Source of the DNA: Odontocerum albicorne
Lineage: Eukaryota; Arthropoda; Insecta; Trichoptera; Odontoceridae
Direction: 5' to 3'
Length of the DNA stretch: 64,000 nt
NCBI GenBank assembly: GCA_949825065.1
Contig: OX463859.1
Location: 19,624,699-19,688,698, forward strand
Each line of letters opens with the position of its first letter. Within the stretch, counting starts at the first letter, position 1. A program made the translations under genes and the position numbers. Under the pieces are notes generated by a model that ran no database searches, was not told where the DNA came from, and saw only the letters and a program-made list of their open reading frames with translations. This document shows, piece after piece, positions 43,146 through 53,130 of the stretch.

Positions 43146-43421
43146 TTTGGGATAAGAGCTCTGGTTACTGTAGTGTTGGCAGCATGCGTCATGACTGGGG
43201 GCTGCGTTTCTTGGATAGTTAAATCTCGAAACGAACCCGTGCCCTTGTGGTCGGACGTATGGTGGGTCTCGCTCGGTAAATTGAATTCCCAGTTTTTGTT
43301 GTTTATCATTGTCTCCTTACTTTGGCTCGGTGTGAATCACCGAGAGGCCCTGGGCAGCCTTAAGAGTCCGGGTTGGGGGAAGCTAGCCTCCCAACCGATA
43401 AAGGTTTTGAAGATGGCCTGA
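42933..43421 (+). other. 162-codon hydrophobic frame, doubtful
   Basis: The first ~70 codons are translated from the 61-bp repeats, which shift phase each unit, so they form no true protein repeat. The rest has two strongly hydrophobic stretches (IRALVTVVLAACVMTGGCVS; FLLFIIVSLLWLGV) that would span membranes. There is no signal of a known envelope family. It could be a relic, or chance. Listed because it is the only substantial frame in the 3' tract extending outside repeats. Confidence 0.2.
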
Positions 43422-43797
43422 GAATACATCTGGGATGGATTGCTGTGTGTCTCCATCACGGGCCTCATGAACCCAAATTAGCGATTGCGATTACAGATGT
43501 GTTCTGTCATGCACATGTTTCGGGCTAGGGTAGCTTCGGTTCGGGAGGGTCGCGTGTCTGTCGCTCGGATCCTAGATGACCAAAGTTGTGTAAGTGGTAT
43601 CACGTGATTCTTGGCTCTGTTCTGGGGGTCCGTAGACGCGTCCTGCTGTCAGCCGGGGCTACTTGCCAATTTTCTATCATGTTTTGTGTTTTTTTTTTAA
43701 GGAACTAAGGCTCCATCTATACAGTTACCATTCTGTGTGGTGGTGAATTGTTACTGCAACGGTTGTCCAGACCTTGGAGTCTGAGGAAACCCAAGTT

Positions 43798-44065
43798 ATG
43801 TGTAAAGTTCTGTCTGAACTTAAGGAGATATAGTCCTCGAAAATGGTTCGGTGTGAACCATAGGATATTTGTTATTCAATGTATAAAGTTCTGTCTGAAC
43901 TTAAGGAGATATAAGTCCTCGAAAATGGTTCGGTGGGAACCATAGGATATTTGTTATTCAATGTATAAAGTTCTGTCTGAACTTAAGGAGTTACAAGTCC
44001 TCGAAAGTGGCTCTGTGTGAACCATAGGATATTTGTAATTTGACGTATAAGGTTCTGTGTGAACC
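43798..44065 (+). repeat. ~82-bp tandem repeat, about 3.3 units
   Basis: AAAGTTCTGTCTGAACTTAAGG recurs at 43804, 43885 and 43967, and as AAGGTTCTGTGTGAACC at about 44049. Each unit includes GTCCTCGAAAATGGTTCGG and ACCATAGGATATTTGT. The units contain short inverted pairs (GTTC...GAAC). Confidence 0.92.
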
Positions 44066-44358
44066 TCTTGAAATTTTTAAATGATAGATATTGGCAATTG
44101 CGAAATTTATTGTTATCATTGTTGTTATCACTACGCCCGGTAGTGGCCGGAAGTTTGGACCGTCTTGTGCTGTGTGCCAGGGGCGGTCGTATTGTGGAAA
44201 GCGCCCGTAATATGGGGCTGCTTTAAAATTTATCGGTTCCCGACTGTGCAGTATAGGGAAGGGCGAGGAAAAGAATGTGTTGTAAAGTGTTGTCTTTGGT
44301 GTGTCAAGGGAAGTGGGATTCTAATTTTGTGTTGAGCCATGTGGGTGGTTGGTTGGAT

Positions 44359-44538
44359 GAAATCCACATTGAAAGGGGAGAATTTCAGGAATCACCATTG
44401 AAGATAATCCACATTGAAAGGGGAGCATTTCAGGAATCACCTTTGAAGATAATCCACATTGGAAGGGGAGAATTTCAGGAATCACCTTTGAAGATAATCC
44501 ACATTGAAAGGGGAGAATTTCAGGAATCACCTTTGAAG
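44359..44538 (+). repeat. 45-bp tandem repeat, 4 units
   Basis: ATCCACATTGAAAGGGGAG then AATTTCAGGAATCACCTTTGA repeats four times with two or three differences. Both strands stay open (IHIERGEFQESPLKI and the reverse), because 45 is divisible by three. No other coding evidence. Confidence 0.93.
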
Positions 44539-44805
44539 AGCAGCTGGTTCATAGGTTGGCCCGTGACCTACAGTGAACCCACTAAAGTCAGCCTTTGGGA
44601 GAAGACTGCAGATTTGTTTTATTATTTTGGTTAAGCTGTGTCCATTTCTCAGAATATTGTAATGAGAGAATGGCTTAACTGATTTGTTTCCCTCTTGGTC
44701 AACATTTGATTGTTAGTTGACCTTGCAGTTTAATATTTTATTAATTATATTACCCGATTGTATAGTATTATTTTAATTTCTTTGTTGTGTGATTTGATTT
44801 TATTA

Positions 44806-44940
44806 ATATTGTATCGATTTCCTGTAATCTTGTACCATTGTGCATTGTTTTGTTTTGTATCATTTCCTGTAAACTTGTACCATTGTGCATTGTTTTGTTT
44901 TGTATCAATTCCTGTAATCTTATACCATTGTGTATTGTTT
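44806..44940 (+). repeat. 45-bp tandem repeat, about 2.9 units
   Basis: TTCCTGTAATCTTGTACC followed by ATTGTGCATTGTTTTG recurs with CCTGTAA at 44821, 44866 and 44911. Confidence 0.92.
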
Positions 44941-45250
44941 TTTTTTATGTGTAAGGGGTTGGGAAGGATTGTTTCCCGCTCCTGTGTAACCGGCTATGTG
45001 TTGAAGTTAAATTGTTTAGGAGCCTAGTCAAGGAAAAGGTTTACGTGGTTTCCTTCCTCGTGGTCGGTCTTACACCAATTAAGACTACACCTATGGCAAA
45101 TGCTGACTAGAGATAAATCGGCCACGAAACCGTATCCGGTGAGGGGTACATACACCCCTCGCTCCTTAGAAACATCCCTCGGACTGATGCGTCTGTGATA
45201 TACGGAGGATAATTTTTTTTTTGTTTGTTTTTTTTTGTTCTTTCAATAAC

Positions 45251-45261
45251 TTAGGGTGGGG
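45251..45261 (+). promoter_or_regulatory. Polypurine-like tract
   Basis: TTAGGGTGGGG directly abuts the 3' LTR. A purine run here primes plus-strand DNA synthesis in LTR elements. It is interrupted by a T, so a slightly atypical tract. Confidence 0.65.
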
Positions 45262-46117
45262 TGTTAGGACTATATTTGTTAAATTGCATACTTCACGTCC
45301 TCGAAATTGTTAATTCGCGACATATCATAATTTATGAAACTTGTGGTGTCGAGACCATGTGCTTGGCTTGAAAACAGGAAGATTAAAATATTATGAAATA
45401 CTTGAATATTTTAAAATACTAAAGACAATAAAATAAGGGTAACTACCCTTGCAGTCAGGTACATTTTTATTCAATGACAACATTGTCACGGGCGACTTAG
45501 GTCGAGATTGGCACCCCTGTCTCTTTGTACTTCCTTGCCAGGGGGAAGCGGGCGCCAGCTGGCTCGTCCTATTCCGTGCAGATCGTGGTGAGATTCAGAC
45601 GTAAGTCCGACACTGCTCTTCCTCATATATCACAGAACTCCAGGACGCCATCTTGATTACGGGTGAATATTATTCCTCCTATTTTTAATGTGAATTTCGT
45701 CCGCACATTTTAACCATCGCTCAACTTTAATTCTAAATTGTTATTGGAATCTCCCTTGCTAAATACAACACATTTTTATTTTCTTGCCAATTTTAAACTT
45801 TTTTCTTGACATTCGTCAAGTTTTTTTATATATTTTTTTTCTTTTTTTCTTTTTTTTTACAATATAATAAACTGCTTCATTACAAATTGTTCTTGTTTAA
45901 TTGTGTCGCCGGTCCCTGCGAGAGTTGAAAGAGACTTATTCAGAGTTAAGAGAACCCAACATACCCCAGAGACCTAAAGAGTACTTGTCTCGTTAAGAAG
46001 CCGACTGACCTGTCCGGGCCTGTCACCTTGGTAAGATTGATATTTGGAGTATTGATTTATGTAATCAATTGTGTACATATAATTGTTGTTTCTTAAGTTT
46101 AGCAAAAAGGCGTGACA
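45262..46117 (+). repeat. 3' LTR, 856 bp
   Basis: Identical to the 5' LTR as far as I can align by eye, except for a 20-bp segment present here at 45441-45460 and one substitution (GTCGCCGG at about 45911 versus GTCGCCTG). The extra segment completes an AAGGGTA..TACCCTT inverted repeat. Confidence 0.95.
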
Positions 46118-46365
46118 CTCCGTCATTAGTATGTTTTAAAAAGTGGGAACTTTTTATTTCAAATCACTTATATAACGTGATTCACACCCGACTTTTCTTT
46201 CCTCTCCACTATTCCTTCCTGTTTCTTTGATTTATGATATTTTACTTCTTATATTTATCGTGTGTATTGTTTATAAAGTTTGTACATATCGATATTGATT
46301 TGAATATTTTTGTGACCATAAAACTTTCTTTACTCATTTTTGTCTGGTTGATTAGAAGAAATTGT
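46118..46365 (+). mobile_element. LINE-C copy 2, right part
   Basis: Continues from 35346 after the CTCC duplication: CCGTCATTAGTATGTTTTAA matches CCGTCCTTGGTATGTTTTAA of copy 1. Then come ACTTTTCTTTCCTCTCCAC and TTTTTGTCTGGTTGATTAG, breaking off just inside the shared tail. Confidence 0.8.
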
Positions 46366-46399
46366 TACATAGAGTTCAAGTATTCGCGCAGTTATACGT

Positions 46400-46602
46400 G
46401 CATATTGCGAAGACGAGAGATTTAACAAGGCGCATTTTCTTCTTGGTGGTGATAGTTCCGCTCTTTCATATATTTTCCAGCTTTGACATCGCATTTTTTC
46501 CATTCTAGTTCTTCTTTTTACCTCAGCCTTGCATCCTCCATTATTGGTAATAGGTAATCCTAAGTCAATAAAGCAAATAACCACTTCAAGACCATGATTC
46601 AT
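46400..46602 (-). pseudogene. LINE remnant with ITNNGGC motif (LINE-F type)
   Basis: The minus frame reads FIDLGLPITNNGGCKAEVKR then RTRMEKM and WKIYERAELSPPRRKCALLN. The family pattern is 'YLGSxITxxGGCxxEIKRRIxxAxxAxxxLxxIWxxxxISxxxKxRLxxxLV', the thumb region just after the RT palm in many insect LINEs. It was truncated before the 'WYGH' region. Fragment. Confidence 0.7.
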
Positions 46603-46849
46603 ATTATTTCATGATCTTTAAAAGGCGCTGAATAAATTATTCTTTATTATTAATATGAAATTATTGATCATGTGTTGCTTGTGGATTTGCATGTGTGTTA
46701 CTGCATGGGGGTTTGTCATTTTTACAGGAAAAGTATTGTGAAGGATCCCGGTTTCGAGTGTCGGTCGGATGATGACGGACGTGTTTTTGGGTTGTCAGAT
46801 TAGTTTAACTAAATGCCATATTATGTTTGGCATATCCTATTAATTGCAT

Positions 46850-47040
46850 TTCTGCGAAGAAGTTTTCCATTTTTAGATTATTTGTTACATTTCTGAAGAT
46901 CAATCTGCTGAAGCTTTAAATTTCTAAAATAGTTTTTTTTTAAGTTTGATTTATTATATTGAATTTTATTATCGTTTATTTACTTTTGGTTAGGGTTCAC
47001 AAATCATCTTAGTGTGTATGGATTGCTTGTTAAAAAAAAC
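46850..47040. repeat. Dispersed repeat, copy 2
   Basis: Same-orientation partner of 32515-32705 (see there). Identity is moderate. Neither copy has recognisable termini. Confidence 0.5.
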
Positions 47041-47069
47041 TCATCATGAAATTGGCACAAACTGTCATT

Positions 47070-47755
47070 TTATTTATTAAACACTTTTATTGCAAATACA
47101 ATCTGGCGCACTTATTACCAGGCGGCAATATCTTCCAACCAACCAGGCAAACGTAAATGAAGCAAGTTACGTGGTCGCATAAATCATTCAAATGACTATC
47201 CATCCCCACGAAATCCATAAACATAAACGTGAGCACATGTCTACGAACCACACAAAGACGGACAATCACCCGAACATTATTTTTCATATAAAGTGAGATA
47301 TCATCAATCAAAAGGAAAGGAAGGGATGGTGGAGAGGAAAGGAAAAGAAAAATCAGGAATGAAACACGTTATTTTACTGATTGGAAATTAAGAGTTCTTT
47401 CAGTCGCTTCTTAAAACATACCAAGGACGGAGTGAATCTTATATTGGTTTGTAACTGATTCCAGAGTCTCACTGCATGGACAGTAAAGGACGACGTAAAG
47501 AAAGAGGAGCGGTGAACTGGAAAGGCCAATAAACAAACTCTGTTTGAGCGTAGCGCTAATCCATGATTGGAAAGACGCTGAAAATTTTTGGAGAGATAAG
47601 AGGGGGTGGCGGGGCAGTTAAGGAAATGAGACAATAAAGACAGTATGTGAATTTGGCGTCTATTTCTAACATTCAACCAGTTCAATGCCTTTCTTGTCGA
47701 TGTAGTTAGAAAAGATTTATTTCTGGCAATAAAAACTCTGATCATACCGTGTAGA
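47070..47755 (-). mobile_element. LINE-C copy 3
   Basis: On the minus strand it starts with ALNWLNVRNRRQIHILSLLS and continues through SSFFTSSFTVHAVRLWNQLQ and FKKRLKELLISNQ to a proper stop (47374-47745). The 3' UTR and terminal TGGTTGGTTGGAAGATATTG and TATTTGCAATAAAAGTG follow, with a TAAA tail at 47071-47080. Its C terminus is better preserved than in copy 1, so it gives the true end of the protein. 5' truncated. Confidence 0.85.
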
Positions 47756-48509
47756 AAAACATGTCAGCGAAGAAATTAAAATTTATTTCTGAGTTGTCTT
47801 AGATGGTTTTGACACAGATTTCACATCCTTTTTTCTCAGAATTTTCAGTGTTTGCCTAAGCGACTTGCTTGCCATATGAAAATAATTTTCCAACTTTCTT
47901 GCCAAATCTTCTCATTACAACTCTTTAGCCTCGCTTACAACTTCTTGTTACATTTCTTTTTTCTCGTTTCTGCGGTTAACTTAAGTGGAGTTTTCAATGT
48001 AGCTTTACTTTAACATTTTTTTTTTCTAAGAACATAATATTAAATATTTATATTTGTTTTCATTAGCTTATTAAAAATACTTTTTTCCCTTTCCCCGGTT
48101 AACTTTAGTGGAATTTTCAACATTTACTTTAAGGTTTTTCTTCCTTTCTAAATAATAATAAACATTTTTTTTTAGAAATCTCTTGAAAATATTTTTTCCT
48201 GTGGTTATCTTAAGTTTAGTTTTCAATCTAACTTTACTTTAAAAAAATTGTAATAAGTTTGATAAAAACATTATTTTTTTGAGATTATCTTAAGTTGAAT
48301 TGACAATCTAGGTTAACTTTAAGATTTTAAATAATAATAAGAAAATTACTATTTATAAAAAAACATTTATATGATAGAAGTATCAAAAGTGCTATAGCTC
48401 GGGATTCGAACCCACTTGTATTAACAGATTTAAATATTACAAAATAAAATTGTCTTATTTTTAGTTGAGGCATTAACGTTGTGGAGGCTTAGGGACATTA
48501 TAATTTGTT
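47756..48509. other. AT-rich non-coding DNA
   Basis: T-rich, with loose repeats of 'GGTTAACTTAAGTGGAGTTTTCAA...ACTTTAA' near 47975, 48098, 48199 and 48282, suggesting a decayed ~100-bp tandem array. GGGATTCGAACCCAC at 48402 looks like an isolated B box (minus). No gene. Confidence 0.45.
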
Positions 48510-48890
48510 TTATCAAAGACTGTTTATTCCACTTCATTTATCGGTTTAACCTTATCGGTTTCAAGGTTTTCCCCTCATCATCAGGGAGCACAAACTAGAA
48601 AATAAATACATTGGACAGATTAGAGGCCCAAGAAATTTCTAAGTCAGTGTATCGGGGTGAACATCTAACAAACACATACATTTCCAGAATATCGCTGTTG
48701 CTCGCTGCAGTTGTCTCCTGCCTCCCTTCCCCCACAATCCCCAACCCGAATGCTTACTGTTAGAAGGGTGAATGTCGGTATCAGTTTGAACAGAATTCAG
48801 TCTTGTTTGTGCTCCCCTGATGATGGGGTGAAAACCTTGAAGCCGGTAGGGTTATACAATTACAGTGTTTGATAATACAAATTACAAAAA
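48510..48890. mobile_element. Inverted-repeat element with two hammerhead-like cores
   Basis: Left (minus strand) and right (plus strand) ends are inverted copies of each other: CTGATGAT..GGGG..AAAACCTTGAA(A/G)CCG. On the right, CTGATGA is at 48817-48823 and GAAGCC at 48839-48844, with GGGGT/ACCTT able to pair around a GAAA loop. On the left, inverted, CTGATGA is at 48578-48584 and GAAACC at 48557-48562. Outer ends carry ACTGTTTATTCCACTTCA and CAGTGTTTGAT. The ~210-bp interior is non-coding and includes a C-rich patch. Related to 13535-13800 and 5335-5445. Hammerhead cores at element ends are known for Penelope-like elements and retrozymes; membership is inferred. Confidence 0.5.
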
Positions 48891-49534
48891 ATAAATGTAT
48901 ATAAGTGTAATATTAGGATACGAAGGGTTGATTTCCGTTGAAAACCAAATTTATTTTAGTATATGTGTAATACAACAACAGAAAAAAATGACAAAATAAA
49001 ACAATCTGTTTTTATTTTCTCTAAGTGTGTTCTGTCTAAGTGCTTAAATGAATCAAGTTTTGGTTTGAAACCACATCAAACGAATAGTTTTAAAAATCTG
49101 AGAGTCAATAAATTCAATTATTTTGCCAAAAGCCTCCTTTTTCCAAAACTGTTCTAAATTGAATATCTGCGACAGCGAACAAAACGATCGTTACAATTGT
49201 AACAGAGACGCGAGAAAATAATAAACTTCATAAACAAAAAGCCACTGTTTTAATGAACATTCGCGCTAACCTATCGGTCAACCATTTTGTAGAAATATTC
49301 AAATTAAGAGATCCTAACCATCGACCCCTTTTTGTTAAAATACATTTTTGGCTATCGAATTGCAGGGGTCGAAAACATTAAAATTTTATTTAATATATTG
49401 GGTAGTTCTTTCTCGGTCGGCGTAGGAATGGTTAGATTAAGAAATAATGCGGAATGAAAGAAAATTCCATACGTAAGTAATGAACATTGAGATAGTTTGA
49501 GAATTAAGATGTTTTTAAAATGAGATGAAACTCT
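48891..49534. other. AT-rich non-coding DNA, nothing recognised
   Basis: Short plus frame 48963-49157 without motif. No element ends. Confidence 0.5.
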
Positions 49535-49735
49535 GAAACCAGTACAAACTAATGTAAGACTCGCTCGGTCCTTGGCATGCTTTAATTTCTAGTCAGTAAT
49601 ATAACATGTTTCATCCCTGATTTTTCTTTCCTCTCCATCGTCCGTTCCTTTTGCTTTGATAAATGACCTGCTTTTATTATCTCACGTACTTTTACTATGT
49701 AAACTTTTATAAATTTCATTAAGATGAATAATCAG
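49535..49735 (+). mobile_element. LINE-C copy 4, UTR fragment
   Basis: CTGAAACCAGTACAAACTAATG, then AGACTCGCTCGGTCCTTGGC, TAATTTCTAGTCAGTAATAT and CATCCCTGATTTTTC parallel 29990-30120 of copy 1. It is truncated at both ends. Confidence 0.75.
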
Positions 49736-50884
49736 TTTAGTTCAGTTCGAGACCATCTCTACCCATGCTGTTATGGGAGACAAAATAAGTCCCCATCCAG
49801 CGCGATCTACACCAGAAGATCGAAAGCTTTTTTATTTTTTTATAAGCGCGTCGTGATAAAGTGGCGTTTAAGGAATGGCCCAAAGGGACTCCTTCTCCGG
49901 TGGTGATACACCTGATTGTGACGAGAACAGTAGTGACGACGGACTTATGCTCCGACATCACGGGAAGAGGGAAATGACTCGCAGCGCTGATATCCTAAAA
50001 AAACGTAATTTTTTGATTTACGAACACAAATAAATACGAACAAAATTGACCTTTTTCAGCTCTAACGTCGTAGTTTTTTAAACCCTGTTAAAATAAGGGT
50101 ATGGTTTCAAGAGACCTTGTCAATACGAAAGGGTCGCTGATGAAAGCCTTTGACGGGAGATGAGAAATGAGCAAGTCATTGCTAAATTGGCAAATTGGCA
50201 TGAGATATGCAAAGGGACGTTAAGAAAACTTAGCCATGTGGAAAGAATAAGCATGTTAATTGACCTGATTCACGTCTTTCAAATTAAACTGTTTCAAACA
50301 AACTTAACAATCTCCTGTGATTCCAGTTGTTGATGACGTCAAACGATTGGTTTTGAAGATGATTTATTATTAGTTTGAATATGTACATAAAAAGCTTTAT
50401 ACATATTAGTTAGTCTGTGTTGTGGAATAGAACAAACTAAAGGTTAAGGTTTACTTTTGGTTGGTTAAGTAAATAGAAAGTTATGGAATATTTATTAATT
50501 TGTTATCCTCAAACTATTCTTAGTCAATATTAAGCTGTCTGACACAGCTAAGGTAAAATTATTGAGCGACATAAAAAAATATCAACAACATTTGGACATT
50601 TTGAATGGTGTGTCTGAGAGACAATATTGTCTATGAACCCCTCACTAATTGAGCCTTAGGACTTTAAACCACTTGAGTAGACACGAAACTGAGTCGCAGT
50701 TGTATAGCTACTTCATGTGCGGAGGTTCGTTCGTTCTTACTATAATTTATTATTGGGTCTGAAAGTAATGCTGCCTCTCGGCTACACTATTTATTATGTT
50801 CCGATGATCAATTCAGATATGCTATATTTTTTTATTAACGTTTTCTTTGTATACTCGTACAGTACAACTCGTGAGATGTTTATT
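49736..50884. other. Non-coding DNA, nothing recognised
   Basis: A somewhat GC-richer patch at 49740-49980 has overlapping short frames on both strands, but none carries a motif. The rest is AT-rich. Confidence 0.45.
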
Positions 50885-51015
50885 GCCATTTGGTTATAGG
50901 GCATTGTCAGGTCGAGACCAAATAAATTCTTACTTTTAAAAAAAGTAATAGGAACTTAATACGCAACCTCTAAGTCAGAAAACATCTTCACAACTAAGCT
51001 ATAGTACAAAGGTTG
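50885..51015 (-). mobile_element. Probable SINE-A copy, strongly diverged
   Basis: Minus strand: CTTTGTACTATAGCTTAGTTG, TTTTCTGACTTAGAGGTTGC then GTATTAAGTTCC, and GACCTGACAATGCCC toward the tail. Only the order of blocks supports the call. Confidence 0.4.
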
Positions 51016-51362
51016 TCAATTTATTGCGGGGTATCATGCAAATAATGTTTTTTTTTCCGTTGTCAACCAATGCTACGTTTAAAAAATACAGATACGCCAC
51101 ATCGCTGAAAAATCTTTATTGTGAATAAAAATTCATGAAATTTTTACATCCATGCCATCACGTTTTTTTGTTGTGATAGGCAATGAAGACAGATCACTAA
51201 ACTTTCATATCACCATAATTAATACTTCAGTTTTAAGCTTATATTAATCCATAATATATTTTTTATTCTATTGTACATTAACAAATACCATTTATTTCTC
51301 AGTGCAAATTTATTTCTTTTGTATTTATTGGGCTTAAGTTTTTACTGCATTTATTCAACTCC
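51016..51362. other. AT-rich non-coding DNA
   Basis: No feature seen before the minisatellite. Confidence 0.5.
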
Positions 51363-52125
51363 TTGACTCATTTTTCACGTCCATGTTGTTTCTCACTTAT
51401 ACATCAATCTGGGTATCACTTTTCCCCTCCATGTTGTTTCTCACTTATACATCAATCTGGGTATCACTTTTCACCTCCATGTTGTTTCTCACTTATAAAT
51501 CAATCTGGGCATCATTTTTCACGTCTATGTTGTTTCTCACTTATAAATCAATCTGTACCTCATTTTTCATGTACATGTCGTGTCTCACTTAAACATCAAT
51601 ATGGGCATCATTTTTCACGTCCATGTTATTTCTCACTTATAGATCAATCTGGGCATCATTTTTCAAGTCCATGTTATTTCGCACATATACATCAATCTGT
51701 GCATCATTTTTCACGTACATGTTATTTCTCACTTATACATCAATCTGGGCATCATTTTTTACGTCCATGTTATTTCTCACTTATACATCAATCTGGGCAT
51801 CATTTTTCACGTCCATGTTATTTCTCACTTATACATCAATCTGGGCATCCTTTTTCACGTTCATGTTGTTTCTCACTTATACATCAATCTGGGCATCATT
51901 TTTCCCGTCCATGTGGTTTTTCACTTATACATCAATCTGGGCATCATTTTTCACAATCATGTTATTTCTCACTTATACATCAATCTGGGCATCATTTTTC
52001 ACGTTCATGTTGTTTCTCACTTATACATCAATCTGGGCATCATTTTTCCCATTCCAGTTGTTTCTCACTTATACATCAATCTGGGCATCATTTTTTCACG
52101 TCCATGGTGTTTCTCAGTTGTACAT
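51363..52125. repeat. 48-bp minisatellite, about 15-16 units
   Basis: Units read TTTTTCACGTCCATGTTATT and TCTCACTTATACATCAATCTG then GGCATCA. With 48 divisible by three and few stops, forward frames stay open for 254 and 207 codons and encode 16-residue repeats (such as HHFSRPCYFSLIHQSG and ASFFTSMLFLTYTSIW). Variation between units is equally common at all codon positions as far as I can see. There is no start context or non-repeat domain, so I call it non-coding. Units differ mostly in the ACGTCC/ACGTTC/CCCTCC segment. Confidence 0.93.
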
Positions 52126-52744
52126 AAAGTTATACATAAAAAAAACTCAGTTTTACATTAAAAAAAAAACTATTGTTAATCATCATTATAACAGATTTAA
52201 TTTAAGTATTTTACTTATAGTACCTGATTTGTTAGTAACCGAATAAATGTAATTATGTCTATTGGTTGAATAAAATAAAATAATTGAAACAAATTAAAAT
52301 AAGGAGGAAAATAATACAAAAGTGAATTAAGCAGTTGTTCAAAAAAACTAAAGGAAGAAAGACTGAAAAAGAAATTTGCATTGCAAGAGTAAAGGGTGAA
52401 ATAGAGGATCACCTAAGAAAATCAACTTACTAACTGAATGTTTTTTTCTGCTGATGATATCGTGAACAACTATCTTAGTTGAATATCAGTCAGTGATCTA
52501 AGTTAAATGGCTTGCTCGTGAACGCTCTAAAATCAAAATCCATTTTTGTGCGAAGTAGATGTCTTCTTAAAAAATAAACGTTTTTTTTCTTGTTTCAAAA
52601 TTGATATATTTTGTATTCACCACATGTCGAAAATCTTTAAATTGTTATAGAGGAAATGTAAGTTGGCGTTATCACGATTAAGTTAAGTCGCAAGATATCT
52701 GATTCCGTAAATATGCTTTAAAGCGTGGTAATTTTTTTGCCTGT
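52126..52744. other. AT-rich non-coding DNA, nothing recognised
   Basis: No motif recognised. Confidence 0.5.
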
Positions 52745-53130
52745 TTTGAGTCGAATATTACTCACCCAGTGTATCAAGCTTCTTTATCTTAATTACAGTG
52801 ACGTATGTTATTTGAATGTCAACGAAAATATAGTGGATGAGTTGGAAAGACTACAAAACATTTGCACCCAGTTAATATTTATCTTTATGAAGTAGTATCG
52901 CATGTCAAAGTATCCAAACCGACTTTCATTGCCTAATATTAAGAAGTGAAGAAACTTTTACTTTCGGTTGACATTATTTACGCTCGGCGTGACTGTGGAA
53001 TTAACTCTCAAGAGTTATCAGACGTGCGTAATTTTCCTTTACATATAGAAGAGAATCGATAAAAGTCACATTACTCAGAATATCCTTTCATCCTTATTTT
53101 CCTTTGTTTTCCTTCACTATCCTTAAACAA
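52745..53130 (+). mobile_element. LINE-C-like copy 5, strongly decayed
   Basis: The plus strand at 52786-52893 reads LNYSDVCYLNV then DELERLQNICTQLIF, clearly the counterpart of LDYADVCYLDV and DKLQRLQNVCLRLIF in copy 1. Beyond a stop the match fades, with TTTCCTTTGTTTTCCTTCAC at 53098 possibly the UTR. Confidence 0.65.

Larger units (their letters stand above)
41054..45261 (+). other. 4.2-kb non-coding 3' tract of the gypsy element
   Basis: Between the pol stop and the 3' LTR, where other elements carry env or almost nothing, lies 4.2 kb without a convincing gene. It is built of local duplications. Examples are two echoes of 'AGAAACTAGAAAGCGTG...' (41230-41350), a ~160-bp imperfect duplication (42290-42640), and four clean tandem arrays listed separately. 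Frames within it (42064-42264, 42933-43421, 44275-44634, 44758-45027) mostly follow the repeats. Its GC content is higher than that of flanking host DNA. It must be part of the transposing unit since it lies between near-identical LTRs. Confidence 0.85.
35347..46117 (+). mobile_element. Complete Ty3/gypsy LTR retrotransposon, 10.77 kb
   Basis: Both LTRs start TG and end CA, a CTCC duplication flanks it, and PBS, gag, pol and a purine-rich tract lie in the expected order. The LTRs differ by one seen substitution and a 20-bp indel, and gag and pol are uninterrupted, so the copy is young and possibly active. Pol order PR-RT-RH-IN places it in Ty3/gypsy (Metaviridae). I see no env. It is larger than a typical gag-pol-only element because of a 4.2-kb non-coding 3' tract. 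It inserted into LINE-C copy 2. Clade within Ty3/gypsy is not assigned. Confidence 0.95.

Noticed and set aside
44275..44634. Repeat protein IHIERGEFQESPLK in the gypsy 3' tract
   Set aside because: Follows a 45-bp tandem array that is open on both strands; no evidence for translation.
4423..44940. Tandem arrays as CRISPR
   Set aside because: Units are contiguous with no unique spacers, and the window is eukaryotic.
41054..45261. An env gene in the gypsy element
   Set aside because: No long frame, no furin-like cleavage site or fusion-peptide pattern, no signal peptide; the space is filled with tandem repeats.
51363..52246. A 254-residue repeat protein in the minisatellite
   Set aside because: More than one forward frame is open, units have no codon-position bias that I can see, and there is no start context, signal peptide or other domain.
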